Source of the DNA: RGIG4079 sp045596365
GTDB taxonomy: Bacteria; Bacteroidota; Bacteroidia; Bacteroidales; Muribaculaceae
Reading direction: 5' to 3'
DNA length: 64,000 bases
Assembly: GCA_045596365.1 (NCBI GenBank)
Contig: JAZOCE010000019.1
Coordinates: 1 to 64,000 of the forward strand
Shown here: positions 33,222-41,719 of the stretch, one piece after another
How the letters are laid out: each line of letters starts with the position of its first letter
Numbering within the stretch: position 1 is the stretch's first letter
Program-made: the position numbers and the translations under genes
Notes under the pieces: model-generated
The model's input: the letters and a program-made list of their open reading frames with translations, nothing else
Told to the model about the DNA's origin: nothing
Databases searched by the model: none

Positions 33222-33749
33222 ATGAGCGTTGGGTTAAAATATATTGACGAAGATGATAAATGTTATGGTATTGCCGGAATGGCAGTTGCAATAATGGTAT
33301 TTGATGGAGAAAATCTATTATCATCTATTTCGTTAGAAGCTCCTGCCAATGAGGCTATGGTGTTCAATTCAGATTTTTATTTTTCAGGAAATCCACGTTT
33401 ATCAGCAAAATACTCTTGGAATAAGCTATTAGAGCATTATCAATTATCAATAGGTATGCTCATTGCTAATATTATGTGTCGTAATATAGTATTACATCAT
33501 AAACCAATTAGTAATGAATTAAAGAATTTAGCATATAGATATGTTTTGGAAGAAGGGCAAGATGTATGTTCTTTAGAAAAAGATGAGATTAAAGCATTAT
33601 TTGATAAAAGTTATAGTTACCTCTATAATATATTTAATCATTCAGGTGTACAAAATATCATATTTGAATTTGTTAATCAGATAAAACTTAAAAAAAGTTT
33701 ATCTCAAAAAGAAGTGTTGGAAAATTTACAAGCATTAGGAATGTTGTAA
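33222..33749 (+). CDS. Conserved Bacteroidales hypothetical protein
   Basis: A 175-residue protein without signal peptide or clear membrane segment. It begins MSVGLKYIDEDDKCYGIAGM and contains GENLLSSISLEAPANEAMVF and FYFSGNPRLSAKYSWNKLLE, followed by a mostly helical C-terminal half. I recall similar proteins of unknown function next to the PorZ-like gene in Bacteroidales but cannot name a domain. It lies 24 bases after that gene, so probably the same transcript, and it converges with the WbqC-like gene with a gap of only three bases. Confidence 0.6.
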   Translation: MSVGLKYIDEDDKCYGIAGMAVAIMVFDGENLLSSISLEAPANEAMVFNSDFYFSGNPRLSAKYSWNKLLEHYQLSIGMLIANIMCRNIVLHHKPISNELKNLAYRYVLEEGQDVCSLEKDEIKALFDKSYSYLYNIFNHSGVQNIIFEFVNQIKLKKSLSQKEVLENLQALGML

Positions 33750-33752
33750 ATT

Positions 33753-34406
33753 CTATTCAAGCATTTTCTTTAGGATGATGGGTGCTTCAGTACCCATGTT
33801 GAAAATGAGGTCGAGAATACTGAGATTTGGAATAAAACCGTGTGTAGCTTTGCGCACTTGATAATATTCTACCGGAGTAATGAGAGTAAATTCATTGCTC
33901 CGGTAATCTTTTATATCTTCAGAATTAGATAAATTTTCTGTTGAGTATGATACAATGCTTTCTATGTCCAATATGTTGCGTATTACTGCATCGATATCGC
34001 AATCCAAATTCATGAGAAATTCATTGTTATTATCCTTTTCTCTATGTTTCAAGAAAGGGAGAAAGCGGTCAATGTAGAACTCAAAGAATGGAGTGCGTCC
34101 ATAAGCCGATTCTAAAGCCACACGATGCGCGTTCCACCATTCGCCATGCGTTGATATCTTTATGTCATTCCATGAGGTTACGTAGCTTTTAAATGGCTTT
34201 TCTATGGGGACTGTCAGTTGCAGTAGCCCATGTGTATCGGCTATAGTGCAACGATGGGTAAATTTTTTGCGTTTGTCAAATCTCCAATTCCTGTCAATAA
34301 CAACATTTCCATAGGATGCCATAGTAGCATAGTAGTCTATGCTCCCGAAATATACAGGAGGAAGAATTGCTGTTTTGTCTGGGAAAAGGATTAGTGGTGA
34401 TGACAT
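33753..34406 (-). CDS. WbqC-family protein
   Basis: A 217-residue cytoplasmic protein of the WbqC-like family. The family start is seen as ILPPVYFGSIDYYATMASYG, followed by NWRFDKRKKFTHRCTIADTH, LLQLTVPIEKP, and the WW/YGRTPFF segment (GEWWNAHRVALESAYGRTPF). WbqC-like proteins often sit in O-antigen or glycopeptide gene clusters, but their reaction is not settled. Its start overlaps the last base of the signal peptidase gene stop, so the two are translated as a pair. Confidence 0.85.
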   Translation of the reverse strand: MSSPLILFPDKTAILPPVYFGSIDYYATMASYGNVVIDRNWRFDKRKKFTHRCTIADTHGLLQLTVPIEKPFKSYVTSWNDIKISTHGEWWNAHRVALESAYGRTPFFEFYIDRFLPFLKHREKDNNNEFLMNLDCDIDAVIRNILDIESIVSYSTENLSNSEDIKDYRSNEFTLITPVEYYQVRKATHGFIPNLSILDLIFNMGTEAPIILKKMLE

Positions 34407-35797
34407 TATTTATCGGGATTAGCTCCAGTAAATATTCTATTCCATCTGATACCTCCATTAAATAAACCTTTATCTTTGTCAAATGAGATGAGAATGAACA
34501 TAGGTTTACCCACAATGTGGTCTTCCGGAACAAATCCCCAGAAACGAGAATCCAGAGAATTGTGGCGATTATCACCCATCATGAAATAATAGTCCAATTT
34601 GAATGTGTATTCTTTTGTGGGTTTGTCATCAATGTATACCTCATTTCCGCGTAATTCTGCATCATTGAATTCATAGTTACGAATACATCTGCCATATAGT
34701 GCCCAAGTACTATCATTTAATTCAATGGTAGCTCCCTTTTTAGGAATCCATATTGGTCCATAATTATCTTGTGTCCAACCCCATTTTGCCGCATCATTCA
34801 TAGGGTATAAGAATTCGTCGGGTTGAGGTTGGTATCTTTCTATAAATTCAATATCGGGATTTAATTTGAGCTTTTCCACCATATTTTGTGTCAATGGAGC
34901 GTAATAGATATTTCCAAAATCGCTTGTAACACCACGATCATCTACACTCACACCAAGTTCTTCCCATTCAGCATCAGTAAAATAGCGGTCTTTTAATTTA
35001 AAGAAATGATTGAATTGCACATTTTCTGGCTGCTTCATTTCCTTTCCATCATTATAAATAACGCCATTGATGATTTCAAAAGTTTCTCCCGGAAGTCCTA
35101 CACAGCGTTTCACATAATTTTCACGACGATCAACAGGTCGATATATTATTTCTCCAAAATCTTTCTCATTAGCTTTAATGAAATTACGCCCAAATTGTTT
35201 TACAAGACTATAATAATCAGGATTTTGAATTTTAACGGTTACGGTGTCCCCTGCCGGGAAGTTAAATACCACGATATCATTTAACTCTACATTGCCCCAC
35301 CCTTTCAATCGATGATATTCCCATTGAGGATTATCAAGATAGCTTTTTGTGTTTATTATTGGGAATGTGTTTTGAACAAGTGGAAAATGAATAGGAGTCA
35401 TAGGCACGCGTGGTCCATAAGCCATCTTATTTACCCACAAATAATCTCCCACAAGAAGTGATTTTTCAAGTGATGACGATGGAATTTGATAGTTTTGACC
35501 AATGAAAGTAAATACAAAATAGACAAGCACAAGAGCATAGGCAATAGCATCAACCCAGCTCATCACGCTTTTGACCATTTTGTTTTTACTTTTTTTCCAC
35601 CATGTCAAAGGAATATATCCTGTGATGTAAATGTCAAACAGCAAGAAAAAGAATATGGATACCCACCAACTGCCGAGCCATGCTACCCAAGCAAAAAATA
35701 TTAATGATACAATACCAAATCTTATCCAACGAGTTTTTTTTATTTCTCTGATGCGACGTTTAAAGTCTGATGCAAAGTCAAATTTATCTTGTGCCAT
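34406..35797 (-). CDS. lepB: Signal peptidase I
   Basis: A 463-residue inner-membrane serine protease that removes signal peptides from exported proteins. Membrane helices lie at about residues 25-65 and 85-105. The catalytic serine is in QIPSSSLEKSLLVGDYLWVN (about residue 133) and the general-base lysine in RRENYVKRCVGLPGETFEI (about residue 231). The final family box is MMGDNRHNSLDSRFWGFVPE. The protein is longer than E. coli LepB because of an insertion between the Lys box and the final box (about 255-385), usual for Bacteroidota. It lies between dapB and the WbqC-like gene on the minus strand. Confidence 0.95.
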   Translation of the reverse strand: MAQDKFDFASDFKRRIREIKKTRWIRFGIVSLIFFAWVAWLGSWWVSIFFFLLFDIYITGYIPLTWWKKSKNKMVKSVMSWVDAIAYALVLVYFVFTFIGQNYQIPSSSLEKSLLVGDYLWVNKMAYGPRVPMTPIHFPLVQNTFPIINTKSYLDNPQWEYHRLKGWGNVELNDIVVFNFPAGDTVTVKIQNPDYYSLVKQFGRNFIKANEKDFGEIIYRPVDRRENYVKRCVGLPGETFEIINGVIYNDGKEMKQPENVQFNHFFKLKDRYFTDAEWEELGVSVDDRGVTSDFGNIYYAPLTQNMVEKLKLNPDIEFIERYQPQPDEFLYPMNDAAKWGWTQDNYGPIWIPKKGATIELNDSTWALYGRCIRNYEFNDAELRGNEVYIDDKPTKEYTFKLDYYFMMGDNRHNSLDSRFWGFVPEDHIVGKPMFILISFDKDKGLFNGGIRWNRIFTGANPDK

Positions 35798-35801
35798 ATA
35801 A

Positions 35802-36527
35802 TTATTCTTCTATTAATTCTTTCATCATCTCTTTCATTGTCAAGAACCCTTTGCGAGATGCAACCCACTCAGCGGCAACAACTGCTCCGAGTGCAAATCC
35901 CTCACGGCTCTTGGCGCAATGCTCTATTGTTATAGTATCTACATCACTATCCCAACTGATAATGTGTGTCCCCGGAACTTCTCCTTCGCGCTCATGCTTT
36001 ATCAGCAATTCATTGGATGAAGGGTTTTCTTCAGTCCAATTATCAACGCGATCAACGTTTGCTATAATACCTTCAGCAAGAGTAATTGCAGTTCCACTTG
36101 GGTGGTCAAGTTTATGAATGTGGTGTATCTCTTTCATTTCAGGAGTATAACCACTGAACTTGTTCATGAGTTTGCTCAAATAGGAGTTTAATTCAAAAAA
36201 TAAATTTACACCAAGACTGAAATTAGATGACCAGAAGAAGGTTGCGCCATAATTGTTGCACATTGATTTCACTTCTTCCATGCGAGAGGTCCATCCGGTG
36301 CTACCCGAAATAACTTTAACACCTTGAGAGAAAGCTCTTTTGTAGTTATCTATAGCAGTAGCCGGAGTAGTAAATTCTATTGCCACATCGGCACTGCGAA
36401 AAGCATCACTATTAAAATCGTGCTGATTATTAATATCAATTATGCTCACAATCTCATGTCCTCGACAGCGAGCTATGCGTTCGATGGTTTTACCCATCTT
36501 GCCATATCCAATAAGAGCTATTTTCAT
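35802..36527 (-). CDS. dapB: 4-hydroxy-tetrahydrodipicolinate reductase
   Basis: A 241-residue cytoplasmic enzyme of lysine and diaminopimelate synthesis that reduces 4-hydroxy-tetrahydrodipicolinate with NAD(P)H. The Rossmann start MKIALIGYGKMGKTIERIAR has the GxGxMG pattern; VAIEFTTPATAIDNYKRAF and KVISGSTGW follow. The catalytic box is EIHHIHKLDHPSGTAITLAE (about residues 136-155), containing the proton-donor His and the substrate-binding Lys. Length is at the short end of the family, normal for Bacteroidota. First gene of a minus-strand operon with lepB and wbqC; DAP feeds peptidoglycan, which fits the envelope theme. Confidence 0.95.
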   Translation of the reverse strand: MKIALIGYGKMGKTIERIARCRGHEIVSIIDINNQHDFNSDAFRSADVAIEFTTPATAIDNYKRAFSQGVKVISGSTGWTSRMEEVKSMCNNYGATFFWSSNFSLGVNLFFELNSYLSKLMNKFSGYTPEMKEIHHIHKLDHPSGTAITLAEGIIANVDRVDNWTEENPSSNELLIKHEREGEVPGTHIISWDSDVDTITIEHCAKSREGFALGAVVAAEWVASRKGFLTMKEMMKELIEE

Positions 36528-36546
36528 TCTTAATCAATTATTTCTA

Positions 36547-36586
36547 CAAAAATACACAATATTATCTGATTTTGTTGCTATTTTTG
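36547..36586. promoter_or_regulatory. Divergent promoter region, dapB and epimerase
   Basis: TATTTTTG occurs on the minus strand at 36547-36554 (towards dapB) and on the plus strand at 36579-36586 (towards the epimerase gene), both fitting TAnnTTTG. Neither has a clear -33 TTTG at the expected distance. Confidence 0.4.
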
Positions 36587-36608
36587 TTATTAGAAAAGTA
36601 ATAAAACT

Positions 36609-37625
36609 ATGAATAAGCGAGTTTTGGTGATTGGTGCCGGTGGGTTTATCGGTGGATTTATGGCAAAGGAGAGTCTTAATCGCGGTTATGAAACATGGGT
36701 GGCTGTGCGTGAGTCAACATCGCGTCGTTATTTAAGTGATGAGCGACTTAATTTTGTTGTTCTTGACTATGATAATAGCGAGGCGATTGCAAAAACGTTA
36801 GCAACAGCTCTTCCTGAAGGAGAGAAATGGGATTATATCGTATATAACCTTGGTGCTACCAAGTGTGCTAATTTTATGGATTTTAATCGCATAAATTATG
36901 AATATTTGCGTCGCTTTGTTGAGGTTTTAAGAGAAAATAATCTTGTTCCTGAACGTTTTCTTTTTATGAGTAGTCTTAGCGCGCTTGGTCCCGGTGATGA
37001 AAAAGGATATACCCCAATGGTCTCATCAATGATTCCAAATCCCAATACAAAATATGGATTGTCAAAAATCAAGGCAGAGCTTTATCTCGAAACTCTTCCC
37101 GATTTCCCGTACATAATTTTCCGCCCTACAGGTGTTTATGGCCCTCATGAGCAAGATTATTTGATGATGATAAAGAGTATTGATAGTCATTGGGATTTTG
37201 GTGTGGGCTATCGCAAACAATTGCTCACATTTATTTATGTTGATGATCTGGTATCGGCAGTTTATGACGCATTTGACGCCGGTGTTATCAAAAAGAAATA
37301 CATTATATCGGAGGACAGAGCCTATACTCAAGCTGAATTTCGCAAAATAGTTGCTAAAGAACTTGGCGTGAAATGGGTTATCCCCATGCGTTTGCCTTTG
37401 TGGATTGTCTATATTGCGTCAGTTATAGCTGAAAAATGGGGTGTGATACAGATGAAACCAAGTACTCTTAATCGCGATAAATTTAAGATAATGAAACAAC
37501 GCAATTGGTCGTGTGATGTGTCTGATGCAATTAGGGATTTTAATTTCTTCCCTCGTTATTCATTAGTCGCTGGAGTTAAAGCAACTATCGCTGCCTATAA
37601 ACAAGAAAAACTATCTAAACGCTAA
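36609..37625 (+). CDS. NAD-dependent epimerase/dehydratase family protein
   Basis: A 338-residue extended short-chain dehydrogenase/reductase. The nucleotide-binding site is VLVIGAGGFIGGFMAKESLN (GxxGxxG). The catalytic region has MSSLSALGPGD and the YGLSK active-site motif (Tyr and Lys, about residues 149-153), then YIIFRPTGVYGPHEQDYLMM. Substrate cannot be told; most relatives act on nucleotide sugars, some on other carbonyl compounds. No signal peptide. It diverges from dapB and is followed seven bases later by a small membrane protein gene. Confidence 0.85.
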   Translation: MNKRVLVIGAGGFIGGFMAKESLNRGYETWVAVRESTSRRYLSDERLNFVVLDYDNSEAIAKTLATALPEGEKWDYIVYNLGATKCANFMDFNRINYEYLRRFVEVLRENNLVPERFLFMSSLSALGPGDEKGYTPMVSSMIPNPNTKYGLSKIKAELYLETLPDFPYIIFRPTGVYGPHEQDYLMMIKSIDSHWDFGVGYRKQLLTFIYVDDLVSAVYDAFDAGVIKKKYIISEDRAYTQAEFRKIVAKELGVKWVIPMRLPLWIVYIASVIAEKWGVIQMKPSTLNRDKFKIMKQRNWSCDVSDAIRDFNFFPRYSLVAGVKATIAAYKQEKLSKR

Positions 37626-37631
37626 GAAATA

Positions 37632-37892
37632 ATGAGTAACGAATATAAAACTCCGCAATTATTATTATGGATAGTTATCCTATTGATGGCGCCTGTATTG
37701 GCTTTGCCTGCTTTGCTATCAAGAACACCTGAAGAATTTAAGATGTTCTTGTGGTTTTATCCTGTTTATGTATTGACAACCGGCTATCTGGCTTATAAAT
37801 GTTATGTTCCTCGTCGCGAAATAACCTATATATTGCTGATATTGTTGGTGTTATCTCATTTCGCAATGTGGATATTTCCAGATGTGATTTAA
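37632..37892 (+). CDS. Small membrane protein, unknown function
   Basis: An 86-residue protein with three hydrophobic helices at about residues 9-27 (LLLWIVILLMAPVLALPALL), 37-55 and 65-84 (ITYILLILLVLSHFAMWIF). No catalytic motif or family name recognised. It follows the epimerase gene by six bases and ends its transcript. Probably an inner-membrane protein. Confidence 0.6.
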   Translation: MSNEYKTPQLLLWIVILLMAPVLALPALLSRTPEEFKMFLWFYPVYVLTTGYLAYKCYVPRREITYILLILLVLSHFAMWIFPDVI

Positions 37893-37965
37893 TGATAAAG
37901 TTTTTAAAAAGTGGGTATATTTATAAAAAAAGTTAATAAGGTGGTTTTTTATGGCAGAAAATTAT

Positions 37966-37993
37966 GTTGTATAACATAAAATCAATACCTTTG
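37966..37993 (+). promoter_or_regulatory. Promoter of the candidate small RNA
   Basis: TACCTTTG (37986-37993) fits TAnnTTTG. GTTG at 37966-37969 may serve as a -33 element, with 16 bases between the two. Confidence 0.55.
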
Positions 37994-37996
37994 CAT

Positions 37997-38064
37997 CGTG
38001 TTTTTCATGGTATTAGATTTAAGGTTAAGGAGATTGGTTGTCGTGATGACAATCAATTTTTTTA
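37997..38064 (+). ncRNA. Candidate small RNA ending in a terminator hairpin
   Basis: Downstream of the TACCTTTG box comes a short region without a reading frame. It ends in an imperfect hairpin (GATTGGTTGTC, loop GTGAT, GACAATCAATT, two G-U pairs, about 38032-38057) followed by seven T. The ATTTAAGGTTAAGG stretch before the hairpin looks familiar from intergenic regions of other Bacteroidales genomes, which suggests a conserved transcript; this is recollection, not a search result. The rest of the 277-base gap between the membrane protein gene and the TatD gene shows nothing else. Confidence 0.5.
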
Positions 38065-38169
38065 TACCTATTTTATGTACTAATTTTGACCAATAAGTCC
38101 ATTTTTTCTGTTGACTCATAAATAAACGATATTCAACCTGATAAATAATGATTATTTCAATTAGAATAT

Positions 38170-38730
38170 TTAGCTATTTATGAGGGCTATTATTTTTTCG
38201 ATAGGAAGGGGGCTTTCGTCGCTTTCGTAGAATAGTTTGTCTTCGGGGATTATTGATGCAGTTTCTTTGTTAAATTTTTCTCCAAGCGAGATGTAAAATC
38301 CATGGCGCAAGAGTTCTTGTGCCAATTCAGGTTTACCTCTAAAGCCATGTATAATCCATGGTTGTGATGGCTTTAATTCTTTTTTTAGCTTGATGATTTC
38401 CGGAAATGTTTTTACGGCATGAATAATCAATGGTTTTCTCTGTTGTTCGCTAAGGTTGATATGAAATTTGAATAATTCTATTTGCTTGGCTATATCCCCA
38501 CCTTTTAATGCGTCAAGTCCTGTTTCTCCTATTGCTACAATTTGTTCATTGCGTGCTTTTGATGCGAGAGAATCAAGTGTTGATGGTGTAACAGTGGGCG
38601 TGTTCCATGGGTGTATCCCCACAGAGTAATAGACTCCCGGGCGAATATCTTCTTCGGGCAAGATGTTTATGATTGCGCTGTCGGCACGATTGGAGTCATG
38701 TGAATGTATGTCAATGTGAGGGAACATCAT
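38170..38730 (-). CDS. TatD-family metal-dependent hydrolase (short form)
   Basis: A 186-residue protein, shorter than the usual 250-260. The metal ligands of the family remain visible: HIDIHSHD (HxH, about residues 5-11), IGETGLDA (Glu, about 67), IIHAVK and WIIHGFRG (two His) and YESDESPLP (Asp). TatD proteins are metal-dependent nucleases or phosphoesterases, often linked to DNA repair. The reduced size comes from shortened loops; a Bacteroidales short form of this kind is common next to yidD-rnpA. Its start overlaps the yidD stop by four bases. Confidence 0.85.
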   Translation of the reverse strand: MMFPHIDIHSHDSNRADSAIINILPEEDIRPGVYYSVGIHPWNTPTVTPSTLDSLASKARNEQIVAIGETGLDALKGGDIAKQIELFKFHINLSEQQRKPLIIHAVKTFPEIIKLKKELKPSQPWIIHGFRGKPELAQELLRHGFYISLGEKFNKETASIIPEDKLFYESDESPLPIEKIIALINS

Positions 38731-38948
38731 GGTACAGGGTCATATCCGTCTCCTCCCCATGGGTGGCAACGACCGATGCGTTTAATGGCAAGCCATAACC
38801 CTTTAATCGCTCCATGCTTGTTTATTGCCTCTATTGCATATTGGCTACATGTGGGCGTATATCGGCATGATGCAGGAAGCATTGGGGAGATACAGTATTG
38901 GTAAAATTTAATTGGTAACACCAAGATAAATCTAATCACCCTTTTCAT
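38727..38948 (-). CDS. yidD: Membrane protein insertion efficiency factor
   Basis: A 73-residue protein with the family's signature: an N-terminal hydrophobic amphipathic helix, then YCISPMLPASCRYTPTCSQY, AIEAINKHGAIKGLWLAIKR and GRCHPWGGDGYDPVP. Conserved Cys residues and the CHPWGG(D/G)GYDPVP end are intact. It assists YidC in inserting proteins into the inner membrane. It overlaps rnpA by 17 bases and the TatD gene by four, the usual Bacteroidales order. Confidence 0.96.
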   Translation of the reverse strand: MKRVIRFILVLPIKFYQYCISPMLPASCRYTPTCSQYAIEAINKHGAIKGLWLAIKRIGRCHPWGGDGYDPVP

Positions 38949-39348
38949 GATTGGTTTCTTTTTCGGGAGAGTTTAGGGCGTTTGAAACCTTTTGAAGAAG
39001 TTTTATCATTGCCTTTTCTATTTCATTATACTTTACAATTGTTGAGCCAATATAAATGAATGCAATATCAAGGGCAATGTTTTCATCGCATGAGAGGTAT
39101 TGGCGATTTAGGCGATAGGCCTCGCGCACACGACGACGTAGTTTTACTCTATCAACGGCGTGTTTAAATCGCTTTTTGGGGATTGATACAAGAAATTGGA
39201 TGTTTTTATTTGTGCGTTTATCATTGATGCGCCACACTGCACGCAAAGGAAAAGAAGTGCACACATTTCCCTCGCGATGAGTGAAAAGCATGTCAATGGC
39301 AGTCAGGCTACACAATTTTTCCTTTTTATATAGGCGTAGAGAGTTCAA
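38932..39348 (-). CDS. rnpA: Ribonuclease P protein component
   Basis: A 138-residue basic protein that binds RNase P RNA and helps process the 5' end of pre-tRNAs. Family marks include the N-terminal LYKKEKLCSLTAIDMLFTHR (K....F..LF..G) and the RNR-type motif VSIPKKRFKHAVDRVKLRRR followed by VREAYRLNRQ. A short charged tail follows the domain. It overlaps yidD. It is not next to rpmH, which is normal for Bacteroidota. A terminator of the upstream hemD-like gene lies just before it, so it probably has its own promoter (TAAACTTG on the minus strand near 39388 is a weak candidate). Confidence 0.95.
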   Translation of the reverse strand: MNSLRLYKKEKLCSLTAIDMLFTHREGNVCTSFPLRAVWRINDKRTNKNIQFLVSIPKKRFKHAVDRVKLRRRVREAYRLNRQYLSCDENIALDIAFIYIGSTIVKYNEIEKAMIKLLQKVSNALNSPEKETNHEKGD

Positions 39349-39353
39349 AATCT

Positions 39354-39410
39354 TTTAAAATAAAAACACCTTGCAAGTTTACGAAAATATCTTGAAACGA
39401 GCAAGGTGTT
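39354..39410 (-). terminator. Terminator after the hemD-like gene
   Basis: AACACCTTGC and GCAAGGTGTT form a perfect 10-base stem around a 26-base loop. On the minus strand it is followed by TTTTTATTTT, 19 bases after the stop at 39429. Confidence 0.75.
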
Positions 39411-39428
39411 ATAATATTTAGATAATAT

Positions 39429-40193
39429 TTAGGATGCTACGACTTGCTGTGGCATATTTTCTTTTAGGAATAAATCAAGAGCGGCTGTCATTGAAGGAGC
39501 TTTGGGCGAAGGAGCTTCAATGTCAAGTCTGAAACCGGCATCACGTACGGCTTTGGCTGTAGTAGCTCCAAATGTTCCGAATTTTATATCTCCTTGTTTG
39601 AAATCGGGGAAATTCTTTGTCAATGACGCAATACCCGAAGGGCTGAAGAATAGTAGCATATCATAGTCAAATGCTTCATCAGGACCGAAGTCATTGCTCA
39701 CTGTGCGATACATTACAGCTTTTGTGTAGTTGATATTGTTCTTGTCAAGAATGTTATCATCTTCAGACTTGTTAACGTCAGAGATGGCATATAAGAATTT
39801 TTCTTTCGAGTGTTTTAGTAGGAATGGGAGCAAATCGTCAAGTTTTCCTGTATTGCCATGGAAAATTTTGCGTTTGCGGTAGATTGTATATTTCTGAAGG
39901 TATAAAGCAATTGCTTCTGTTGTGCAGAAATATTTCATTGTGTCGGGAATGGTAACGCGCATCTCTTCTGCAAGACGGAAGAAATGATCGATGGCCGTAC
40001 GAGCTGTAAAAATTATTGCTGTATAGTCCGATATTGAAATTTTTGATTGGCGGAATTCTTTTGCTGTTAAGCCTTCTACCTTGATAAAGGGGCGGAAAAC
40101 AATTTCCACGCCATATTTTTCGGCAATTTCGAAATAAGGGGATTTCTCTGAAGATGGTTTCGGTTGAGAAACTAATACTTTTTTGATACTCAC
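39429..40193 (-). CDS. hemD: Uroporphyrinogen-III synthase family protein
   Basis: A 254-residue protein with the two-lobed HemD pattern: VLVSQPKPSSEKSPYFEIAE at the start, DYTAIIFTARTAIDHFFRLA in the first lobe, and DMLLFFSPSGIASLTKNFPD followed by IKFGTFGATTAKAVRDAGF in the second. HemD closes hydroxymethylbilane to uroporphyrinogen III in haem and corrinoid synthesis. Sequence conservation in this family is low, and Bacteroidota often carry this gene beside a DUF4271 gene and rnpA, away from other hem genes. Cytoplasmic. Seventeen bases after the DUF4271 gene. Confidence 0.85.
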   Translation of the reverse strand: MSIKKVLVSQPKPSSEKSPYFEIAEKYGVEIVFRPFIKVEGLTAKEFRQSKISISDYTAIIFTARTAIDHFFRLAEEMRVTIPDTMKYFCTTEAIALYLQKYTIYRKRKIFHGNTGKLDDLLPFLLKHSKEKFLYAISDVNKSEDDNILDKNNINYTKAVMYRTVSNDFGPDEAFDYDMLLFFSPSGIASLTKNFPDFKQGDIKFGTFGATTAKAVRDAGFRLDIEAPSPKAPSMTAALDLFLKENMPQQVVAS

Positions 40194-40210
40194 TCTTTTC
40201 TAATTTGTTG

Positions 40211-41035
40211 TTATTTAACCATATAGCCTATCACTGAGACTGCTCCGGAATAGGCTAAAATCACCGGAATAATTTCTAGGGTGCAAAGGTACAAAATAAA
40301 ATAGAATAAAGAGCTAAAATTATAGTAAAAAATTCTAAATCCTTTGCAGATAAATATCACACGTGCAATGAAATAGAGAGTAACAGAGATGTAAAACATG
40401 GTATTGGAATATCCTGGATAAAACAAGGAAATAAAGGCTGGTATCAATAATGTTATTCCAAGTAAAATTTGCGAAGCATTAAATCCTTTTATTAGTTGGG
40501 AGGTGCCTATTTTATCGCTGAATACATATCCGATTATGAGGTAAATTCCTAATTGCAGAAGATAGAACACTGCAGATAATCCGATGAGTGAAACGATAAT
40601 TGGGAATATTTTGTTTTCCGGTATAATGTTATTAGAAAGTTTGCCAAAGAGTAAAACTCCTTCATATACCCATAATTGGAATAGCATAATAATGAGAGTA
40701 CGCGTTTCGTTTGATGTGTGTTCGTCAAACGCATTTTCTCGGCGTCTCATTGACCAAAGGTCTTGCGTCGAGTGTTTGAAAAGTCTTGAATAATGTTTAA
40801 AACTAAAAGCCACAAATAAGAATGTCAACACTAAAATAGTCATGACTCCTGAATTTTGTCCGGGTTGTATCGGGCGAGCTTCTCCCCAAAGACCATTGGT
40901 GTATGGTTTTGTTGTGGTTGAGCAAAGCAATTCATCGCTAATTGATGATTGTGCATTTTCTTCACGACACAATGATATTCCTTGCATTATATTACAAGGG
41001 AAAAATAGAATTGAGTCATTGTGCTGATGATACAT
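40211..41035 (-). CDS. DUF4271 membrane protein
   Basis: A 274-residue integral membrane protein with about six helices (near residues 63-80, 112-130, 142-172, 188-208, 215-232 and 245-268). The pattern SMRRRENAFDEHTSNETRTL before the second helix and the last loop before IPVILAYSGAVSVIG are typical of DUF4271. The function of this family is unknown, but its place directly before the hemD-like gene is conserved in Bacteroidales. It starts one base after the stop of the LOG-family gene, so all three are likely one transcript. Confidence 0.85.
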   Translation of the reverse strand: MYHQHNDSILFFPCNIMQGISLCREENAQSSISDELLCSTTTKPYTNGLWGEARPIQPGQNSGVMTILVLTFLFVAFSFKHYSRLFKHSTQDLWSMRRRENAFDEHTSNETRTLIIMLFQLWVYEGVLLFGKLSNNIIPENKIFPIIVSLIGLSAVFYLLQLGIYLIIGYVFSDKIGTSQLIKGFNASQILLGITLLIPAFISLFYPGYSNTMFYISVTLYFIARVIFICKGFRIFYYNFSSLFYFILYLCTLEIIPVILAYSGAVSVIGYMVK

Positions 41036-41036
41036 T

Positions 41037-41612
41037 TCAATATTTTGAGCTAAAGTTGCTGTTTTCTTGTTTTAATGCCATTTCAAGAGCATCTTCGGGT
41101 GTTGTTGCCACTTGCCACAATTGGGAGTGGTCTATTTTCATGAATCCTTGTGAGATAGCATTGTCAAGCATTTGCAGGAGTGGGTTGAAATAATCTGAGA
41201 TATTGAGTATGACGATATTGCCGGAGTATAACCCAAGTTGTCGCCATGTGATGATTTCCAATAGCTCTTCAAGGGTTCCACATCCGCCGGGAAGTGCTAT
41301 TACTGCTGAAGAAAGCTCTGCCATGCGTTTTTTGCGCTCATGCATATTGTCGGTTATCTCCATCTTGGTGAGCTGGGAATGATGCCACCCATTTTTTACC
41401 ATAAATTGAGGTATAACCCCAATCACTTGCCCGTTTTGAGCAATTGCACCGTCAATCAATGCACCCATCAGTCCTGTGCGTCCAGCCCCACACACTACTT
41501 GTTTCCCGGATGAGACAATGAGTTTTCCGAGTGTGAATGCCGCATTAGTATATGCTTGATCAATATGTGAACTTGATGCGCAATAAACGCAAATTGCTTG
41601 CTTTTGATTCAT
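41037..41612 (-). CDS. LOG-family protein (nucleotide 5'-monophosphate phosphoribohydrolase type)
   Basis: A 191-residue cytoplasmic protein of the TIGR00730/LOG family. The start AICVYCASSSHIDQAYTNAA, VVCGAGRTGLMGALIDGAI, ERKKRMAELSSAVIALPGG and the PGGCGTLEELLEIITWRQLG motif (Rossmann-like nucleotide site with catalytic Glu) are complete. LOG enzymes release ribose 5-phosphate from cytokinin nucleotides; most bacterial members are thought to act on ordinary nucleoside monophosphates. A -7 box lies only four bases before the start codon, so the mRNA may be leaderless. Confidence 0.92.
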   Translation of the reverse strand: MNQKQAICVYCASSSHIDQAYTNAAFTLGKLIVSSGKQVVCGAGRTGLMGALIDGAIAQNGQVIGVIPQFMVKNGWHHSQLTKMEITDNMHERKKRMAELSSAVIALPGGCGTLEELLEIITWRQLGLYSGNIVILNISDYFNPLLQMLDNAISQGFMKIDHSQLWQVATTPEDALEMALKQENSNFSSKY

Positions 41613-41616
41613 ATGA

Positions 41617-41648
41617 CAAAGTTACAATTCCTATCGCTATTTAACAAG
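41617..41648 (-). promoter_or_regulatory. Promoter of the LOG-family gene, predicted leaderless
   Basis: TAACTTTG on the minus strand (41617-41624) with CTTG 20 bases upstream (41645-41648). The -7 box ends four bases before the ATG at 41612, placing the likely transcript start at or next to the A of the start codon. Confidence 0.6.
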
Positions 41649-41655
41649 AGGATTT

Positions 41656-41704
41656 TTATAATAACAGTGGCGAGCCATTAGACACGCCACTGCTATTATA
41701 ATTA
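41656..41704 (-). terminator. Terminator of the GH13 gene
   Basis: CAGTGGCG and CGCCACTG form an 8-base stem, extended with one mismatch by AATAA/TATT arms, around a 12-base loop. It lies 16 bases past the amylase-family stop, followed on the minus strand by TTATTATAAAAATCC. Confidence 0.65.
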
Positions 41705-41719
41705 AAAGAATCTGTAATA

